Assembly: GCF_004354365.1 (NCBI RefSeq)
Contig: NZ_SJCY01000002.1
Coordinates: forward strand, 248,001-312,000
Length of the DNA: 64,000 nucleotides
From: Pedobacter changchengzhani
GTDB lineage: Bacteria; Bacteroidota; Bacteroidia; Sphingobacteriales; Sphingobacteriaceae
Reading direction: 5' to 3'
Positions 1 to 9,466 of the stretch are shown in pieces. The position numbers were made by a program, and so were the translations under genes. The first letter of the stretch is position 1, and each line of letters opens with the position of its first letter. The notes under the pieces are model-generated. The model had not been told where the DNA came from. It searched no databases and saw only the letters and a program-made list of their open reading frames with translations.

Positions 1-1134
1 CTTCGTTACTGTACTGTCCAGATCGCTACTGCTTGTAACTGTTGCACCGAAAGCTAAGTTCTGCACGGTTGCCATTTTCTGTAGCGCACCCACACCTTTG
101 TGGGTTGTAACTACTCGTTGCAATGATCCATCGGGATTAAAATTTAATTCATCAGCAGCAACTTGTCTCAACTTTTGAGAAATATCGTATTTGTCTAAAG
201 TATTAAAACGATGATAAACGATATAATATTTTCCGTTGAGCTGTAAAATAGTGTGGTGCCCGGTAGATTTAATTTTATTGTCTTTATCATCGGTACTTAA
301 AATTGGCCGCACCATTCCTTCTGTCCAAGGGCCGTAAGGTGTTGGCCCTGTAGAATAGCGGATTTGGTAGGTTTCATCCCAAGTTTTGCCCCAAGAGTAT
401 GAGAAACAATATAACCCATTTTTCTTGAACATGTACGGCGCTTCAAAATAGTGTGGTGGCGTTACATCTTTTGGCATTTCTGCAAAAGAAGTCATATCTG
501 CATTTAATTTTACGCCCAAACATCGCCCCTCAATATCTCGCCCACTATCTGATGAGCCCCAATATAAATAAGCCTGACCATCATCATCTACAAAAGCTTC
601 TGCATCGATAGTTTCTACATAATAATATTCTTTGTGTCTCACCATCGGTGTATTATCAGCTTTGGCATTTTTCCACGGGCCAAGTGGACTTTCTGCAACA
701 CCCACCCAAATTTCTTGTCCAACGGTTACATACATATAAAATTTCCCATTTGGCGCTTTTATAACACTAGGCGCCCAAACGCCCGATGGTGTGCCTGTAT
801 TGCTTTTACAAGCCTCTTTGGTTGGCCAGTTTAGGTAATCACATTTCCAGTTTACAAAATCTTTTGATGACCAAACTGCCATTTTAGTGATGTCGTTCCA
901 ACTTGGCATATCGCTAGTTGCATAGATGTAAAACGTTCCATTACTTTCTATAATGGTTGGGTCGGCGTAGTAACCCGGCAATAACGGGTTTCCCGTTTTA
1001 GGACTATCAAACTTTAAATCTTTCTTTGTCCATAAATTAATTACGGATTGATCTGGATTTTGCGCAAAAACATTTAAACAAGCAACTGAAAAAAATGCAA
1101 CAAGCAGGAGGGTTTTCATCGTTTTTAATTTCAT
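1..1134 (-). CDS. Exported GH43-family glycosidase, C-terminus beyond the window
   Basis: The reverse strand is open from an ATG at 1134 (in-frame alternative at 1119) to the left edge, giving 378 codons without a stop. It starts with a signal peptide (MKTLLLVAFFSVACLNVFAQ). The body has the five-bladed propeller signatures of GH43: YADPTII near the start (base Asp), a GVWAPSVIKAPNGKFYMY segment, an EAFVDDDGQAYLYWG blade and YFEAPYMFKKNG, whose Glu fits the general acid. The last visible residues (NLAFGATVTSSSDLDST) look like the start of an F5/8 type C or CBM-like domain. GH43 members are mostly arabinofuranosidases, xylosidases or galactanases; the exact substrate cannot be told. It follows the metallophosphoesterase gene by 28 bases and is the last visible gene of the minus-strand mannan operon. 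Confidence 0.85.
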   Translation of the reverse strand, partial: MKLKTMKTLLLVAFFSVACLNVFAQNPDQSVINLWTKKDLKFDSPKTGNPLLPGYYADPTIIESNGTFYIYATSDMPSWNDITKMAVWSSKDFVNWKCDYLNWPTKEACKSNTGTPSGVWAPSVIKAPNGKFYMYVTVGQEIWVGVAESPLGPWKNAKADNTPMVRHKEYYYVETIDAEAFVDDDGQAYLYWGSSDSGRDIEGRCLGVKLNADMTSFAEMPKDVTPPHYFEAPYMFKKNGLYCFSYSWGKTWDETYQIRYSTGPTPYGPWTEGMVRPILSTDDKDNKIKSTGHHTILQLNGKYYIVYHRFNTLDKYDISQKLRQVAADELNFNPDGSLQRVVTTHKGVGALQKMATVQNLAFGATVTSSSDLDSTVTK

Positions 1135-1162
1135 ATCTTACTTTTTCATTTACAAAATTGTG

Positions 1163-2953
1163 CTAATTATTTAATTTATAAAATGTAGCAGAACCATTAT
1201 AATTTTCTAAACTATCCCAAACTGGTCGCCACCATAAAACGGATGGTTTTGTGTTTTCTGGATGATCATGATCCATAACACCAATATTAACGCGTATCGA
1301 ATCAGAATTTAGGGCTTTAATACTATTTAATGGGATAGATAATTCTAACACTTGGTTATTTAATTGTTGTGCTACTGCCACCTTCAAACCCATCAGTTTT
1401 TTAGCTTCCTCATTCATTAAAGGTTTTGTAGGATTATCAGTTGCTGCAAACTCTAATTTAAAGTAATTTTTATTATCCAACGGGGAAGAACTAAGGTGAA
1501 CATAAAATTTATCCTGAAGTGCATCAATCTTTTTCTTATCTAAAATAGTTTTATCGTCTGTAAACTTGACCGCTATAAAAAGATTTTTTGAATCGGCGGT
1601 TACATTAAAAGAAAACTGACCATCGTCGGGTCCTTTCCAATCCCAATCTTCGTAAAAAAACTGCGGATTTAATACCGAAATAAATTTACTTTGATCCCAT
1701 TCGGGTAACATTCCATCTACTTTTATTTTTGTTTGTGGCGCTGAAAGAGAATGTTTCCAATCTACAAACATTGGTTTGCTTGTACTTAGACTTATAGTTT
1801 TACCATCTTTGCGCTTAAAACCTGCTTTCAGCGCAAGCGCAACAGGGTGATTGTTAAGTTCCTCAATGTTCATTTTCCCCGTATCTGCAATCGCATTTAC
1901 GGTGATTTTTTTTTCTTCGCCACTGGCTACGGTTTCGGATATCGAATTTGGTTCAAAATGAATACCATATTGCGCTACAAGATTCCCTGAAATATCCATT
2001 GGGCGCTTCATGTCATTTTTAATAACAAGATTAACTGGTATGGACTGGAAATTTGGTGTATTGAGTACTAATGGCTCAACCTTTAACCATTTTCCCACCC
2101 GCAAACTTTGTATGTCATTATAGTCTTCCGGCCGTATCAAATTTTTATCGTAAATACCTGTTATATCCAAATGCGCAACTTTGGGCCCATCTTTCTTCAT
2201 TGTAACCCAAGTTATTTGGTCAAACTCGCCTACATCGGCACCACGCCCGTAAGTTCCACCGCCGGTAGTAGCCAACACATAGTGGTCCATTCCATCTACA
2301 ACCTGATATTGGTAATTATGATGATGAGCAGAAAATAAAGTATATTTTCTACCTTTTAATGCATCTCCAATCTCTTTATACCCTGCCTGATCTCCGTAAG
2401 ACCATAACGGGCGGTGCATAAAAATCAATGTCCATTGCACATCTTTATGTTCATTAAGGGCATTTTTAACATAAGCAACTTGTTTTTCGCTAATTCCTCC
2501 ACCTTCTATTTCATCCGTATTTAAAGCCAAAAACAAAACATTTTTGTGTACAAAAGCATAATAATCGCGTCCATTTCTTTTCTTCCAAGCATCTGTTAGC
2601 AATTCGTTGCTGGTATCGTGGTTGCCGGGCACATAATAGAAAGGCATATCAAGCCGATTAACCAAAGCATCAAACTCATTCCATTCGGCATTCCAAACCT
2701 TAGGATCTTTAGTATAACCATCAATTAAATCTCCAACCGACAATACGAATTCCGGTTGAAGGTTGTTGAGTTTATCTATAGCGCTTTCGAATACACCACG
2801 CCTCATGCCTCCATTTCTATCTGAAACAATGGCAAAACGGAAAGTAGTTGAGTCATCGTTAAAACCTTTCTGGGTAACAGGGATTTTATTATTTTGAGCC
2901 CAAAGTTGGAGAGATGAAAAAAATAGAAATGCGAATAAAAAACTGACTTTCAT
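1163..2953 (-). CDS. Exported calcineurin-like metallophosphoesterase with C-terminal CBM9/DOMON-like domain
   Basis: The 596-residue protein has a signal peptide ending at about residue 20 (LQLWAQ). Residues about 38-260 carry the metallophosphoesterase motifs in order: SDRNGG (a variant of the usual DxH), VGDLIDG, PGNHD, FMHRP and SAHHHN (variant of GHxH). After a linker, residues about 410-596 begin with KVDGMLPEW and contain a WDWKGPDDGQFSFNVTAD stretch typical of CBM9/DOMON-like sugar- or haem-binding sandwiches. The protein is therefore probably periplasmic or secreted and may dephosphorylate a glycan or other phosphoester. It lies between the epimerase and the GH43 gene on the same strand, so it is likely co-expressed with mannan catabolism. 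The substrate is unknown. The Asp-Arg-Asn replacement of DxH is a departure from the commonest metal-site motif. Confidence 0.8.
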   Translation of the reverse strand: MKVSFLFAFLFFSSLQLWAQNNKIPVTQKGFNDDSTTFRFAIVSDRNGGMRRGVFESAIDKLNNLQPEFVLSVGDLIDGYTKDPKVWNAEWNEFDALVNRLDMPFYYVPGNHDTSNELLTDAWKKRNGRDYYAFVHKNVLFLALNTDEIEGGGISEKQVAYVKNALNEHKDVQWTLIFMHRPLWSYGDQAGYKEIGDALKGRKYTLFSAHHHNYQYQVVDGMDHYVLATTGGGTYGRGADVGEFDQITWVTMKKDGPKVAHLDITGIYDKNLIRPEDYNDIQSLRVGKWLKVEPLVLNTPNFQSIPVNLVIKNDMKRPMDISGNLVAQYGIHFEPNSISETVASGEEKKITVNAIADTGKMNIEELNNHPVALALKAGFKRKDGKTISLSTSKPMFVDWKHSLSAPQTKIKVDGMLPEWDQSKFISVLNPQFFYEDWDWKGPDDGQFSFNVTADSKNLFIAVKFTDDKTILDKKKIDALQDKFYVHLSSSPLDNKNYFKLEFAATDNPTKPLMNEEAKKLMGLKVAVAQQLNNQVLELSIPLNSIKALNSDSIRVNIGVMDHDHPENTKPSVLWWRPVWDSLENYNGSATFYKLNN

Positions 2954-3052
2954 TTTAGTTGTATTATTTGTTCTGATCTGTAAAATGCTTTAAGCAATAA
3001 AACTTTAATTTGATCATTTAAAACCTGATATAATAATGGATAGCTATTAAGA

Positions 3053-4255
3053 TTAATTCAATTTCTTCAACCTATTAACTACCTCCATACAGGCTCTACT
3101 ATTGTGATACGGGCATTTCCAAAAACCAGCTTTATCTTCGCCCTGCATTAATGAAAAATCTTCGTTAACCCCCCAAAACCACTCACCTTTTTTATGATCG
3201 ATAATGTGTTTTTTGGTAAAATGCCAAATGGCCAAAAAGTGGTTGAGCAAGCTTTCGTCTTTACTGAGTTGATAGGCATTTAAAAAACCAACCATAGCTT
3301 CGGCTTGTACCCACCAATGTTTTTCTAATATCTGATGATTTTTATCAACTTCGAATTCATAAATCATAGCACCAGTGCTATCAATCCCTTCTGTGGATGC
3401 ATTAGCAATTTCTACCGCCAATTTTTCGAATCGATGAATCAACTTTTCATCGCCAACTACTTCAGCAGCTTCTAGCATCAGCCAAGAAGCCTCAATATCA
3501 TGTCCGTAAGAAACAATATTATAATTCGTATTCCATTTTTCATCAAAAAACAGCACCAAATGTTTTGTGCTTTGGTTAAGGATATGCTCATCGAAAACCG
3601 CTAAAAGAATTACAATTTTTGATTTTAGATTCGCATCGGGCCAACATCTATACAAATTAGTATAAGCTTCTAAAATATGAAGATGGGTATTCATGGTCTT
3701 CTTTTCGTTTGCATCTTTGTCGCTTAAACGCAAATCGCCAATTTCTTTCCAGTCGCGGGTTAGTGCTTCTAGATAACCACCATTTATGGCATCAAAACTA
3801 TGCTTTTCAATATCGTTAAAAAGAGACTTTGCAATTGCTAAAGCTTCTTCATTTTTACTTGCTTTGTAATATTCTGCCAAGCCATATATTGCAAATGAAA
3901 TGGCATAAATCTGCTTCTTGGTATCTAAAGGGTTTCCCAAATAATCTACCGACCAAAAAACACCGCCCATTTCTTGATCAATGAAGTGATTTTTTAAATA
4001 TTCGAAGCTTCTTTCTGCTAGACTTAAATATTTATCGTCTTTATTAAAGTTGTAACCTGCAGCAAACGACCAAAGAATTCTGGCATTTAAAACTGCTCCT
4101 TTTGGTGCGTTTTTTATAACGTTATTATCGTTATCCAATGCACCTAAAAAACCACCATTTTCCTCATCAATGGTATGTGTTGCCCAATAATTAAGAATGG
4201 AATTTAATTCTCCATCAAACTCGGTAATAAGCGCTTCTATATTGTTTTCGATCAT
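3053..4255 (-). CDS. Cellobiose/mannobiose 2-epimerase (N-acylglucosamine 2-epimerase family)
   Basis: This 400-residue protein has no signal peptide, so it is cytoplasmic, and matches the usual length of AGE-family (alpha/alpha)6-barrel epimerases. Visible family motifs include NARILWSFAAGYN near residue 60, MNTHLHILEAYTNLYR near 190, SYGHDIEASWLMLEAAEV near 250, HWWVQAEAMVGF near 315 and KCPYHNSRACMEV at the C-terminus, the last four carrying the conserved active-site histidines. The family inverts C2 of the reducing-end sugar of beta-1,4-disaccharides. Next to a GH130 mannosylglucose phosphorylase and a sugar symporter, the natural role is conversion of beta-1,4-mannobiose to 4-O-beta-mannosyl-glucose, as shown for the equivalent Bacteroides fragilis cluster. 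The start is the only ATG that keeps the N-terminal helix. Confidence 0.92.
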   Translation of the reverse strand: MIENNIEALITEFDGELNSILNYWATHTIDEENGGFLGALDNDNNVIKNAPKGAVLNARILWSFAAGYNFNKDDKYLSLAERSFEYLKNHFIDQEMGGVFWSVDYLGNPLDTKKQIYAISFAIYGLAEYYKASKNEEALAIAKSLFNDIEKHSFDAINGGYLEALTRDWKEIGDLRLSDKDANEKKTMNTHLHILEAYTNLYRCWPDANLKSKIVILLAVFDEHILNQSTKHLVLFFDEKWNTNYNIVSYGHDIEASWLMLEAAEVVGDEKLIHRFEKLAVEIANASTEGIDSTGAMIYEFEVDKNHQILEKHWWVQAEAMVGFLNAYQLSKDESLLNHFLAIWHFTKKHIIDHKKGEWFWGVNEDFSLMQGEDKAGFWKCPYHNSRACMEVVNRLKKLN

Positions 4256-4261
4256 GATATT

Positions 4262-4306
4262 TAAAACAAAAGCTTGAGAATGATATTAAAAAAATCTTTC
4301 TCAAGC
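4262..4306 (-). terminator. Intercistronic hairpin between GH130 and epimerase genes
   Basis: GCTTGAGAATGAT (4272-4284) pairs with ATCTTTCTCAAGC (4294-4306) with one mismatch and a 9-base loop. Read on the minus strand the hairpin is followed by a T-rich tail (TTTTGTTTTAAA). It lies downstream of the GH130 stop and ends just before the epimerase start, so it could act as a partial terminator or an RNA-stability hairpin inside the operon. Confidence 0.55.
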
Positions 4307-4327
4307 CATTAATGTAATTATTTTAAA

Positions 4328-5539
4328 TTAGTTACTGTTACTAAGCAGTTGTTCGTTAACTGTATTGTGCACAAGCACATTTTTTTCAATTAATTTATTA
4401 ATTGTTTTTACAGAATTTGCTGAGCTTAAACCATCCTCAGGCGTGTTTGTGCAATAATCTAACAATTGATCGATTGTTGTTGTAGCAACGTGCATACGGG
4501 TATCAGAAGATGCATAATAAATAAAAACATCACCATTATCATCAGCAATCCATCCGTTAGAAAACACAACATTCGAAACATCGCCAACACGCTCAGCGCC
4601 TTCAGGTGCAATAAAATAACCACCTGGTTTGTGCGTTACTTTCATCAAATCGTGTAAATCTGTCATAAACATATACAAAACATAACGCAAACCTGCCGCA
4701 GTATTTCTAACGCCGTGTGCCAAATGTAACCAACCATTTTCTGTTTTAATTGGCCCAGGTCCTTGTCCCATTTTACCTTCGTAAACAGTATGATATTCTT
4801 TACTATATAAAACGTGTTCTTTATCTACTGTAGCATTTTCCATTGTTTTTGAAAGACCAAAACCAATGCCACCGCCTTTACCAGCTTCAATAAAACTATC
4901 TTGCGGACGGGTGTAAAAAGCATATTGACCGTCAACAAACTCTGGATGTAAAACCACGTTACGTTGTTGTGCCGATGGAGTTTTTAAATCTGCCAAACGC
5001 TCCCAAGTTTTTAAATCTTTAGTTCTTACAATACCACATTGTGCTACAGCAGCAGACATATCTCCAACTGGTGCGGTTGGATCTTTCTTTTCAGTACAAA
5101 ACAAACCATAAATATATCCGTCTTCATGTTGTGTTAAGCGCATATCGTACACGTTTGTGTCTTCGCCTTCTTTACTATCAAAAACAACAGGATTACTCCA
5201 AAATTCAAATCCATCTACGCCATTATCACTTTGTGCAACTGCAAAAAATGACTTTCTATCTGCACCTTCAACACGCAAAACTAATATATATTTACCTTCA
5301 AACTTAATTGCGCCCGCATTAAAAGCTGCGTTAACGGCAATCCTTTCCATCAAAAAAGGATTGCTATTTTCGTTTAAATCAAATCTCCAATTTAAAGGAA
5401 TATGAGCTGCAGTTACAACCGGATTTTTATAGCGGTCAAAAACTCCATTTCCTAATGCTTCTTTTTCATTTTTTTTATTGATAAGCGTTTCGTGGTGGTT
5501 TTGCAATTGCGCAAAACGATTTTTAAAAGTTGATGTCAT
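4328..5539 (-). CDS. GH130 4-O-beta-D-mannosyl-D-glucose phosphorylase
   Basis: The 403-residue protein lacks a signal peptide and has the five-bladed propeller of GH130. The [11 protein letters not shown] motif places a conserved Asp at about residue 132, where the catalytic proton donor of GH130_1 enzymes sits (Asp131 in the B. fragilis enzyme). Other family marks are the early substrate-binding segment [13 protein letters not shown] and [21 protein letters not shown]. The reaction is phosphorolysis of mannosylglucose to alpha-mannose-1-phosphate and glucose, which saves one ATP per disaccharide. It lies between the GPH symporter and the 2-epimerase in the same order as in the characterised Bacteroides mannan cluster. 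A mannan-oligosaccharide phosphorylase (GH130_2) is the alternative, but the length and context favour GH130_1. Confidence 0.93.
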   Translation of the reverse strand: MTSTFKNRFAQLQNHHETLINKKNEKEALGNGVFDRYKNPVVTAAHIPLNWRFDLNENSNPFLMERIAVNAAFNAGAIKFEGKYILVLRVEGADRKSFFAVAQSDNGVDGFEFWSNPVVFDSKEGEDTNVYDMRLTQHEDGYIYGLFCTEKKDPTAPVGDMSAAVAQCGIVRTKDLKTWERLADLKTPSAQQRNVVLHPEFVDGQYAFYTRPQDSFIEAGKGGGIGFGLSKTMENATVDKEHVLYSKEYHTVYEGKMGQGPGPIKTENGWLHLAHGVRNTAAGLRYVLYMFMTDLHDLMKVTHKPGGYFIAPEGAERVGDVSNVVFSNGWIADDNGDVFIYYASSDTRMHVATTTIDQLLDYCTNTPEDGLSSANSVKTINKLIEKNVLVHNTVNEQLLSNSN

Positions 5540-5583
5540 TTTATAATAGTTTGAATGATTTTAAATTTTTATATGTTTTACTG

Positions 5584-6975
5584 TTATATTTCATTTTTAC
5601 GTTTTTGCGCTAATTCTGCCTCTATCGCTTGCAATTTATTTTCGCTAAGCGGATAAAAAATAATAAATACTACCGAGAGGGCACCTGCAATTGCGGGTAA
5701 AAAACTAAGCATTAACTGGATTCCGTTTTGCGTATAAACAGACTGCAACACATTTGCCTGGAAACCAAAGTAACCCAAAAGCCAGCCCGTGGCAGAACCG
5801 CCGATAGTCCACCCAAATTTTTGAGACATAGAAGACGCAGAAAAAATTAAACCTGTTGCTCTGCGGCCTTGTTTCCATTCAGAATAATCTGCAGTATCAG
5901 CATACATTGCCCATATCAATGGGAAAATTGAATTTAAAGTAATGCTGATGACCACCTGCAAGGCGTAAATTGCAAATAAGTTATCGTTACCTACAAAATG
6001 AAAACCAACACTAAAAATTGCTGCCAAAGCCATTGCACCCATAAAGGTTAGTTTTTTCCCTATGCGTTTTGATATTGGTGTGGCTATAACTACCCCGATA
6101 ATCGCAGCTGCTTGACCTAATACGAGATAAAAAGATGTTGGTGTCATTTTAAAAGATTGACCGAACATATTTATTGTAAAATCTTGCGCATTTGTAATGC
6201 AATACTTAAAGTAGTACACCGCAGCGCCATCACGAATGGATGAAAATATTAAAGCAAATACACCTGCGCCCAACAAAATCCACCAAGGTCTATTTTTCCA
6301 AAGATCGTTAAGGTCATTTTTTAAAACTGGTTTTTCTTCGTTAATGGGTTGCACTCTTTCTTTAGTTAAGAAAAAGCAACCTAAAAATAAAGCTGTAGTA
6401 ATGGCTCCGAAAACGATGATTGTGTATAACCATCCATCTTTAGCATTCATACTTCCACCGAAATGCATTACCAGTGGCTCTACCAACCATAATGCAAAAA
6501 CGCTACCTGCAAAAGCAAAAACCATCCTGTATGACGATAGTGTAGTTCGTTCTTTACTATCAGGACTGATAACGCCCAAAAGTGATGCATAAGGCACATT
6601 TATAGCAGAATAAACCATCATCATTAAAGAATAAGTAACATATGCGTAAATAATTTTACCCTTCATATCAAAATCGGGCACGTAAAATGTTAATACACCA
6701 ATTACCGCAAAAGGAAAGGCTGTCCACAATAAAAATGGCCTAAATTTTCCCCAACGGGTTTTCGTTCTATCAGCTATTATGCCTATAATCGGATCAAAAA
6801 ATGAATCCCAGATCCTGGTTACCAAAAACATCGTTCCGACAACAGTTGGTGCAAGACCAAATACATCTGTATAAAAAATGAGAAGGTACATCCCAAAAAT
6901 TTTCCAGAACATAGAAGATGCAAAATCTCCAAAACCGTAACCAACTTTCTCTTTAAAGCTTAATTTTTCGTGCAT
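5584..6975 (-). CDS. GPH-family sodium/sugar symporter (MelB-like, MFS_2)
   Basis: The 463-residue protein has about 12 hydrophobic segments and the N-terminal GPH signature KVGYGFGDFASSMFWKIFG. The cytoplasmic loop after helix 2 reads RIWDSFFDPIIGIIADRTKTRWGKFRPFLLW; its Asp pair and DRT-K-RWGKFRP motif are diagnostic of melibiose-carrier-like cation symporters. It lacks a cleavable signal and would be an inner-membrane importer. Between a GH26 mannanase gene and the GH130 phosphorylase gene, the likely substrate is mannobiose or other short manno-oligosaccharides released in the periplasm. It is separated from its neighbours by about 35-45 bases on the same strand. Confidence 0.9.
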   Translation of the reverse strand: MHEKLSFKEKVGYGFGDFASSMFWKIFGMYLLIFYTDVFGLAPTVVGTMFLVTRIWDSFFDPIIGIIADRTKTRWGKFRPFLLWTAFPFAVIGVLTFYVPDFDMKGKIIYAYVTYSLMMMVYSAINVPYASLLGVISPDSKERTTLSSYRMVFAFAGSVFALWLVEPLVMHFGGSMNAKDGWLYTIIVFGAITTALFLGCFFLTKERVQPINEEKPVLKNDLNDLWKNRPWWILLGAGVFALIFSSIRDGAAVYYFKYCITNAQDFTINMFGQSFKMTPTSFYLVLGQAAAIIGVVIATPISKRIGKKLTFMGAMALAAIFSVGFHFVGNDNLFAIYALQVVISITLNSIFPLIWAMYADTADYSEWKQGRRATGLIFSASSMSQKFGWTIGGSATGWLLGYFGFQANVLQSVYTQNGIQLMLSFLPAIAGALSVVFIIFYPLSENKLQAIEAELAQKRKNEI

Positions 6976-7009
6976 GTGGTTCTTGTTAACTAATTTGAAT
7001 GAAAGCTAT

Positions 7010-8164
7010 TTATTTATATATGTTAAACTTTTTTAAATCACTTTGAAAAAGTGTTCCTTTAAAATCATGAAATTTCTGAAAATCTGGTGCGGATGGATGC
7101 CCCAAATAAGGCCCGTAATAATGAAACTTGTTCTCGTCTGCTTTCCACCCGTGGTTTCTCCAAACTAAAACATAAGATATTTTGTAATCTCTAATAATTG
7201 GCCACAGTGTTTTTGTCCACCAAGCCTTATCAGGTACCGCTTCTAAACCCGTTTCTGCAAAAGTTGGTATTTTTTTATGTGCTTTCGCAATAGAATCTAA
7301 AATCGTTAATCCATTTTTTATTTGTGCCTGAAATTTAATTCTCGAATCTTGCATTACCGAATCTGTTGCAGTTGGACTGGCATATTGATAATTATCAAAG
7401 CCAATCATATCCACCACATCATCACCCGGGTAATGTTGCATAAATTCTGCTGCAGTTTGAAAAGTATTAGGGCTATAAGTATAAATTAGGTTATGAATGT
7501 GTTTTTTATTCTTCAAATAATCAACCGTATATCTGTATAATTTTACATATTCTTCTGGCGTAGCCGATTTATTTCCCCACCAAAACCAAGAACCATTCAT
7601 TTCGTGGTAAGGCCTAAAAAGCACAGGAATTTGCTTGCCATCACTTCCTTTTAAACTCTTTAAAAAAACAGCAAGGTTATCCATCCATTTTTTATATACC
7701 ACTTGCTTGCTACCACCGGGTAATACATCGTTAATCGCTTTTGTATTGTCCCAAGCATTTTTTAAAGTATTTGGGTTATCTACATGCCAACCAATGGTGT
7801 TAATACCGCCCATATCGTAAACAGACTTTATGTATCCTTTCATTTTATCGAAAGGCACATCATCAAGGTTTTTTGCATTGCCATACTCAATATGCCCTAA
7901 ATCCCATCCAAAAACCGCAGGATAATCATTTACAACATCTTTAATGTCACTTCTTTTACCGTCAGGATTTTTCCAATTTACACCGTAAGCCAAATCATCT
8001 TGGTGGCCAAACATTATGCCTTTGTTCAAAAGCTTTTGAAGGTTTTTATAAAGATTTTTTGTTTCAGTGGTTGCTTTCTTATCGGATAATTCCATTTTCT
8101 GTGCAAAAACCATTTGCATTGTTAACGTGCAGAAGATGACAGTTATGAGGTTTTTAAATTTCAT
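7010..8164 (-). CDS. Exported GH26 beta-mannanase, copy A
   Basis: The 384-residue enzyme starts with a signal peptide (TLTMQMVFAQ) and is otherwise a single (beta/alpha)8 GH26 domain. The acid/base is Glu188 in FRPYHEMNGSWFWWG and the nucleophile Glu304 in TFAETGLEAV; the MFGHQDD motif near residue 51 is also typical. GH26 enzymes cut internal or terminal beta-1,4-mannosyl bonds; members of this operon type often release mannobiose. No Cys lipobox is present, so it is probably periplasmic or secreted rather than surface-anchored. It is strikingly similar to the next gene upstream (8255-9406), with almost no gaps over the first 260 residues, which indicates a tandem duplication. Confidence 0.93.
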   Translation of the reverse strand: MKFKNLITVIFCTLTMQMVFAQKMELSDKKATTETKNLYKNLQKLLNKGIMFGHQDDLAYGVNWKNPDGKRSDIKDVVNDYPAVFGWDLGHIEYGNAKNLDDVPFDKMKGYIKSVYDMGGINTIGWHVDNPNTLKNAWDNTKAINDVLPGGSKQVVYKKWMDNLAVFLKSLKGSDGKQIPVLFRPYHEMNGSWFWWGNKSATPEEYVKLYRYTVDYLKNKKHIHNLIYTYSPNTFQTAAEFMQHYPGDDVVDMIGFDNYQYASPTATDSVMQDSRIKFQAQIKNGLTILDSIAKAHKKIPTFAETGLEAVPDKAWWTKTLWPIIRDYKISYVLVWRNHGWKADENKFHYYGPYLGHPSAPDFQKFHDFKGTLFQSDLKKFNIYK

Positions 8165-8254
8165 GTTTAGGTGGTTACTGGATTGATTTTTTATGTTGAT
8201 TGTTCGGCGAAATTTTGATGGTTAAGTTTTACTGTATTTATAATTTGTTAATGA

Positions 8255-9406
8255 TTATTGATAAACGTTGTATTTTGAAATATCTTTTTGAAAAAGTGTG
8301 TTTGGTAACTGGTAAAAATCTTGAAAATCTTTTGCTGAAATTTGACCTGGATAGGGCGCGTAATAATGAAACTTTTTCTCTTTCTCCATCCAACCGGCAT
8401 TTCTCCAAACCATTACATAAGAAATTTGATAATCCTTCATGGTATCCCACAATGTGGCTGTCCACCACTTTGCATCTGGAATGGCTTCGAAACCTGTTTC
8501 GGCAATTGCCGCAATTTTATTATGCGCTTTAGCTACCGAATCCATTACCGTTAAATCGTATTTCATAAGCTCAATATATTTAGCTTTTGAAGCCAAAATA
8601 TTTGCATCATTAATTGGATTAGCAAATTGATAGCTATCGAAACTCACGATATCGATTACATCATCTCCCGGATAGCGCTGGGTAAACTCACTAGCCGAAT
8701 TAAAAGAATTTGTATTAAATACATAAATTAAGTTATGTACGCCTTTTTTATTTTTTAGATAATCTACTGTGTAGCGATATAAATCTACATATTCTTTGGT
8801 ACTGGTAGAATCCTTTCCCCACCAAAACCAACCGCCATTATGTTCGTGATATGGCCTAAACAAAATCGGTATCTGTTTGCCATCACTTCCCTTTAAACTT
8901 TTTAAATAAGTGGCTGCGTTATCCAACCATTTGTTAAAAAGCGCATTCTTTATGCCACCGGGCAATATTGCATAAACAGCTTTTGTATTATCTGCGTGAT
9001 GCCCCAAAGTTACCGGATTATCCATGTGCCAACTAAATGTGTTTATGCCACCCATATCGTAAACAGCTTTAATCTGTTCCCTCATCTCAATAAAAGGTAC
9101 GCCATCAACATTTAATAAGCGGTTGCGTTCTATTTTACCCAAATCCCATCCAAAAACAGCTGGATAATCATTTACAACATCAAAAACATCACTTCGCTTG
9201 CCATCGGCCTTTTTCCACTCTACACCGTACGATAAAGTTTCGTGGTGACCGAACATGACCCCCTTTTTCAGAAGCACTTGAAGGTTTTTATAAAGATTTT
9301 TAGTTTCTACGGTAGCTTTAGCATCGCTCAATCGCATTTCTTGAGCCGAAACACAAAAAGTAAATAGAGAACAAAAAAACAGGAATGTAAAATCCTTAAA
9401 TTTCAT
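8255..9406 (-). CDS. Exported GH26 beta-mannanase, copy B
   Basis: This 383-residue paralogue of the downstream GH26 has a signal peptide (FTFCVSAQE) and the same single-domain layout. Acid/base Glu188 lies in FRPYHEHNGGWFWWG and nucleophile Glu303 in AIAETGFEAI. Differences from copy A cluster around the subsites: MFGHHETLSYG instead of MFGHQDDLAYG, HEHNGGW instead of HEMNGSW, and SWHMDNPVTLGHHADN instead of the corresponding GWHVDN loop. These differences suggest divergence in chain-length or galactose tolerance rather than redundancy. It is separated from copy A by 90 bases and from the lipoprotein GH26 upstream by 60 bases that contain a perfect hairpin. Confidence 0.93.
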   Translation of the reverse strand: MKFKDFTFLFFCSLFTFCVSAQEMRLSDAKATVETKNLYKNLQVLLKKGVMFGHHETLSYGVEWKKADGKRSDVFDVVNDYPAVFGWDLGKIERNRLLNVDGVPFIEMREQIKAVYDMGGINTFSWHMDNPVTLGHHADNTKAVYAILPGGIKNALFNKWLDNAATYLKSLKGSDGKQIPILFRPYHEHNGGWFWWGKDSTSTKEYVDLYRYTVDYLKNKKGVHNLIYVFNTNSFNSASEFTQRYPGDDVIDIVSFDSYQFANPINDANILASKAKYIELMKYDLTVMDSVAKAHNKIAAIAETGFEAIPDAKWWTATLWDTMKDYQISYVMVWRNAGWMEKEKKFHYYAPYPGQISAKDFQDFYQLPNTLFQKDISKYNVYQ

Positions 9407-9422
9407 CAGCTAATTTATTTAA

Positions 9423-9459
9423 TACCCTTAACCAACATCTTCAATGTTGGTTAAGGGTA
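9423..9459 (-). terminator. Perfect 16-bp intercistronic hairpin
   Basis: TACCCTTAACCAACAT (9423-9438) pairs perfectly with 9444-9459 around a 5-base loop. It lies just downstream of the lipoprotein GH26 stop codon and upstream of GH26 copy B. On the minus strand only a weak T/A tail (TTAAATAAATT) follows, so it may be an RNA-stabilising or attenuating element rather than a full terminator. Confidence 0.65.
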
Positions 9460-9466
9460 AATATTA

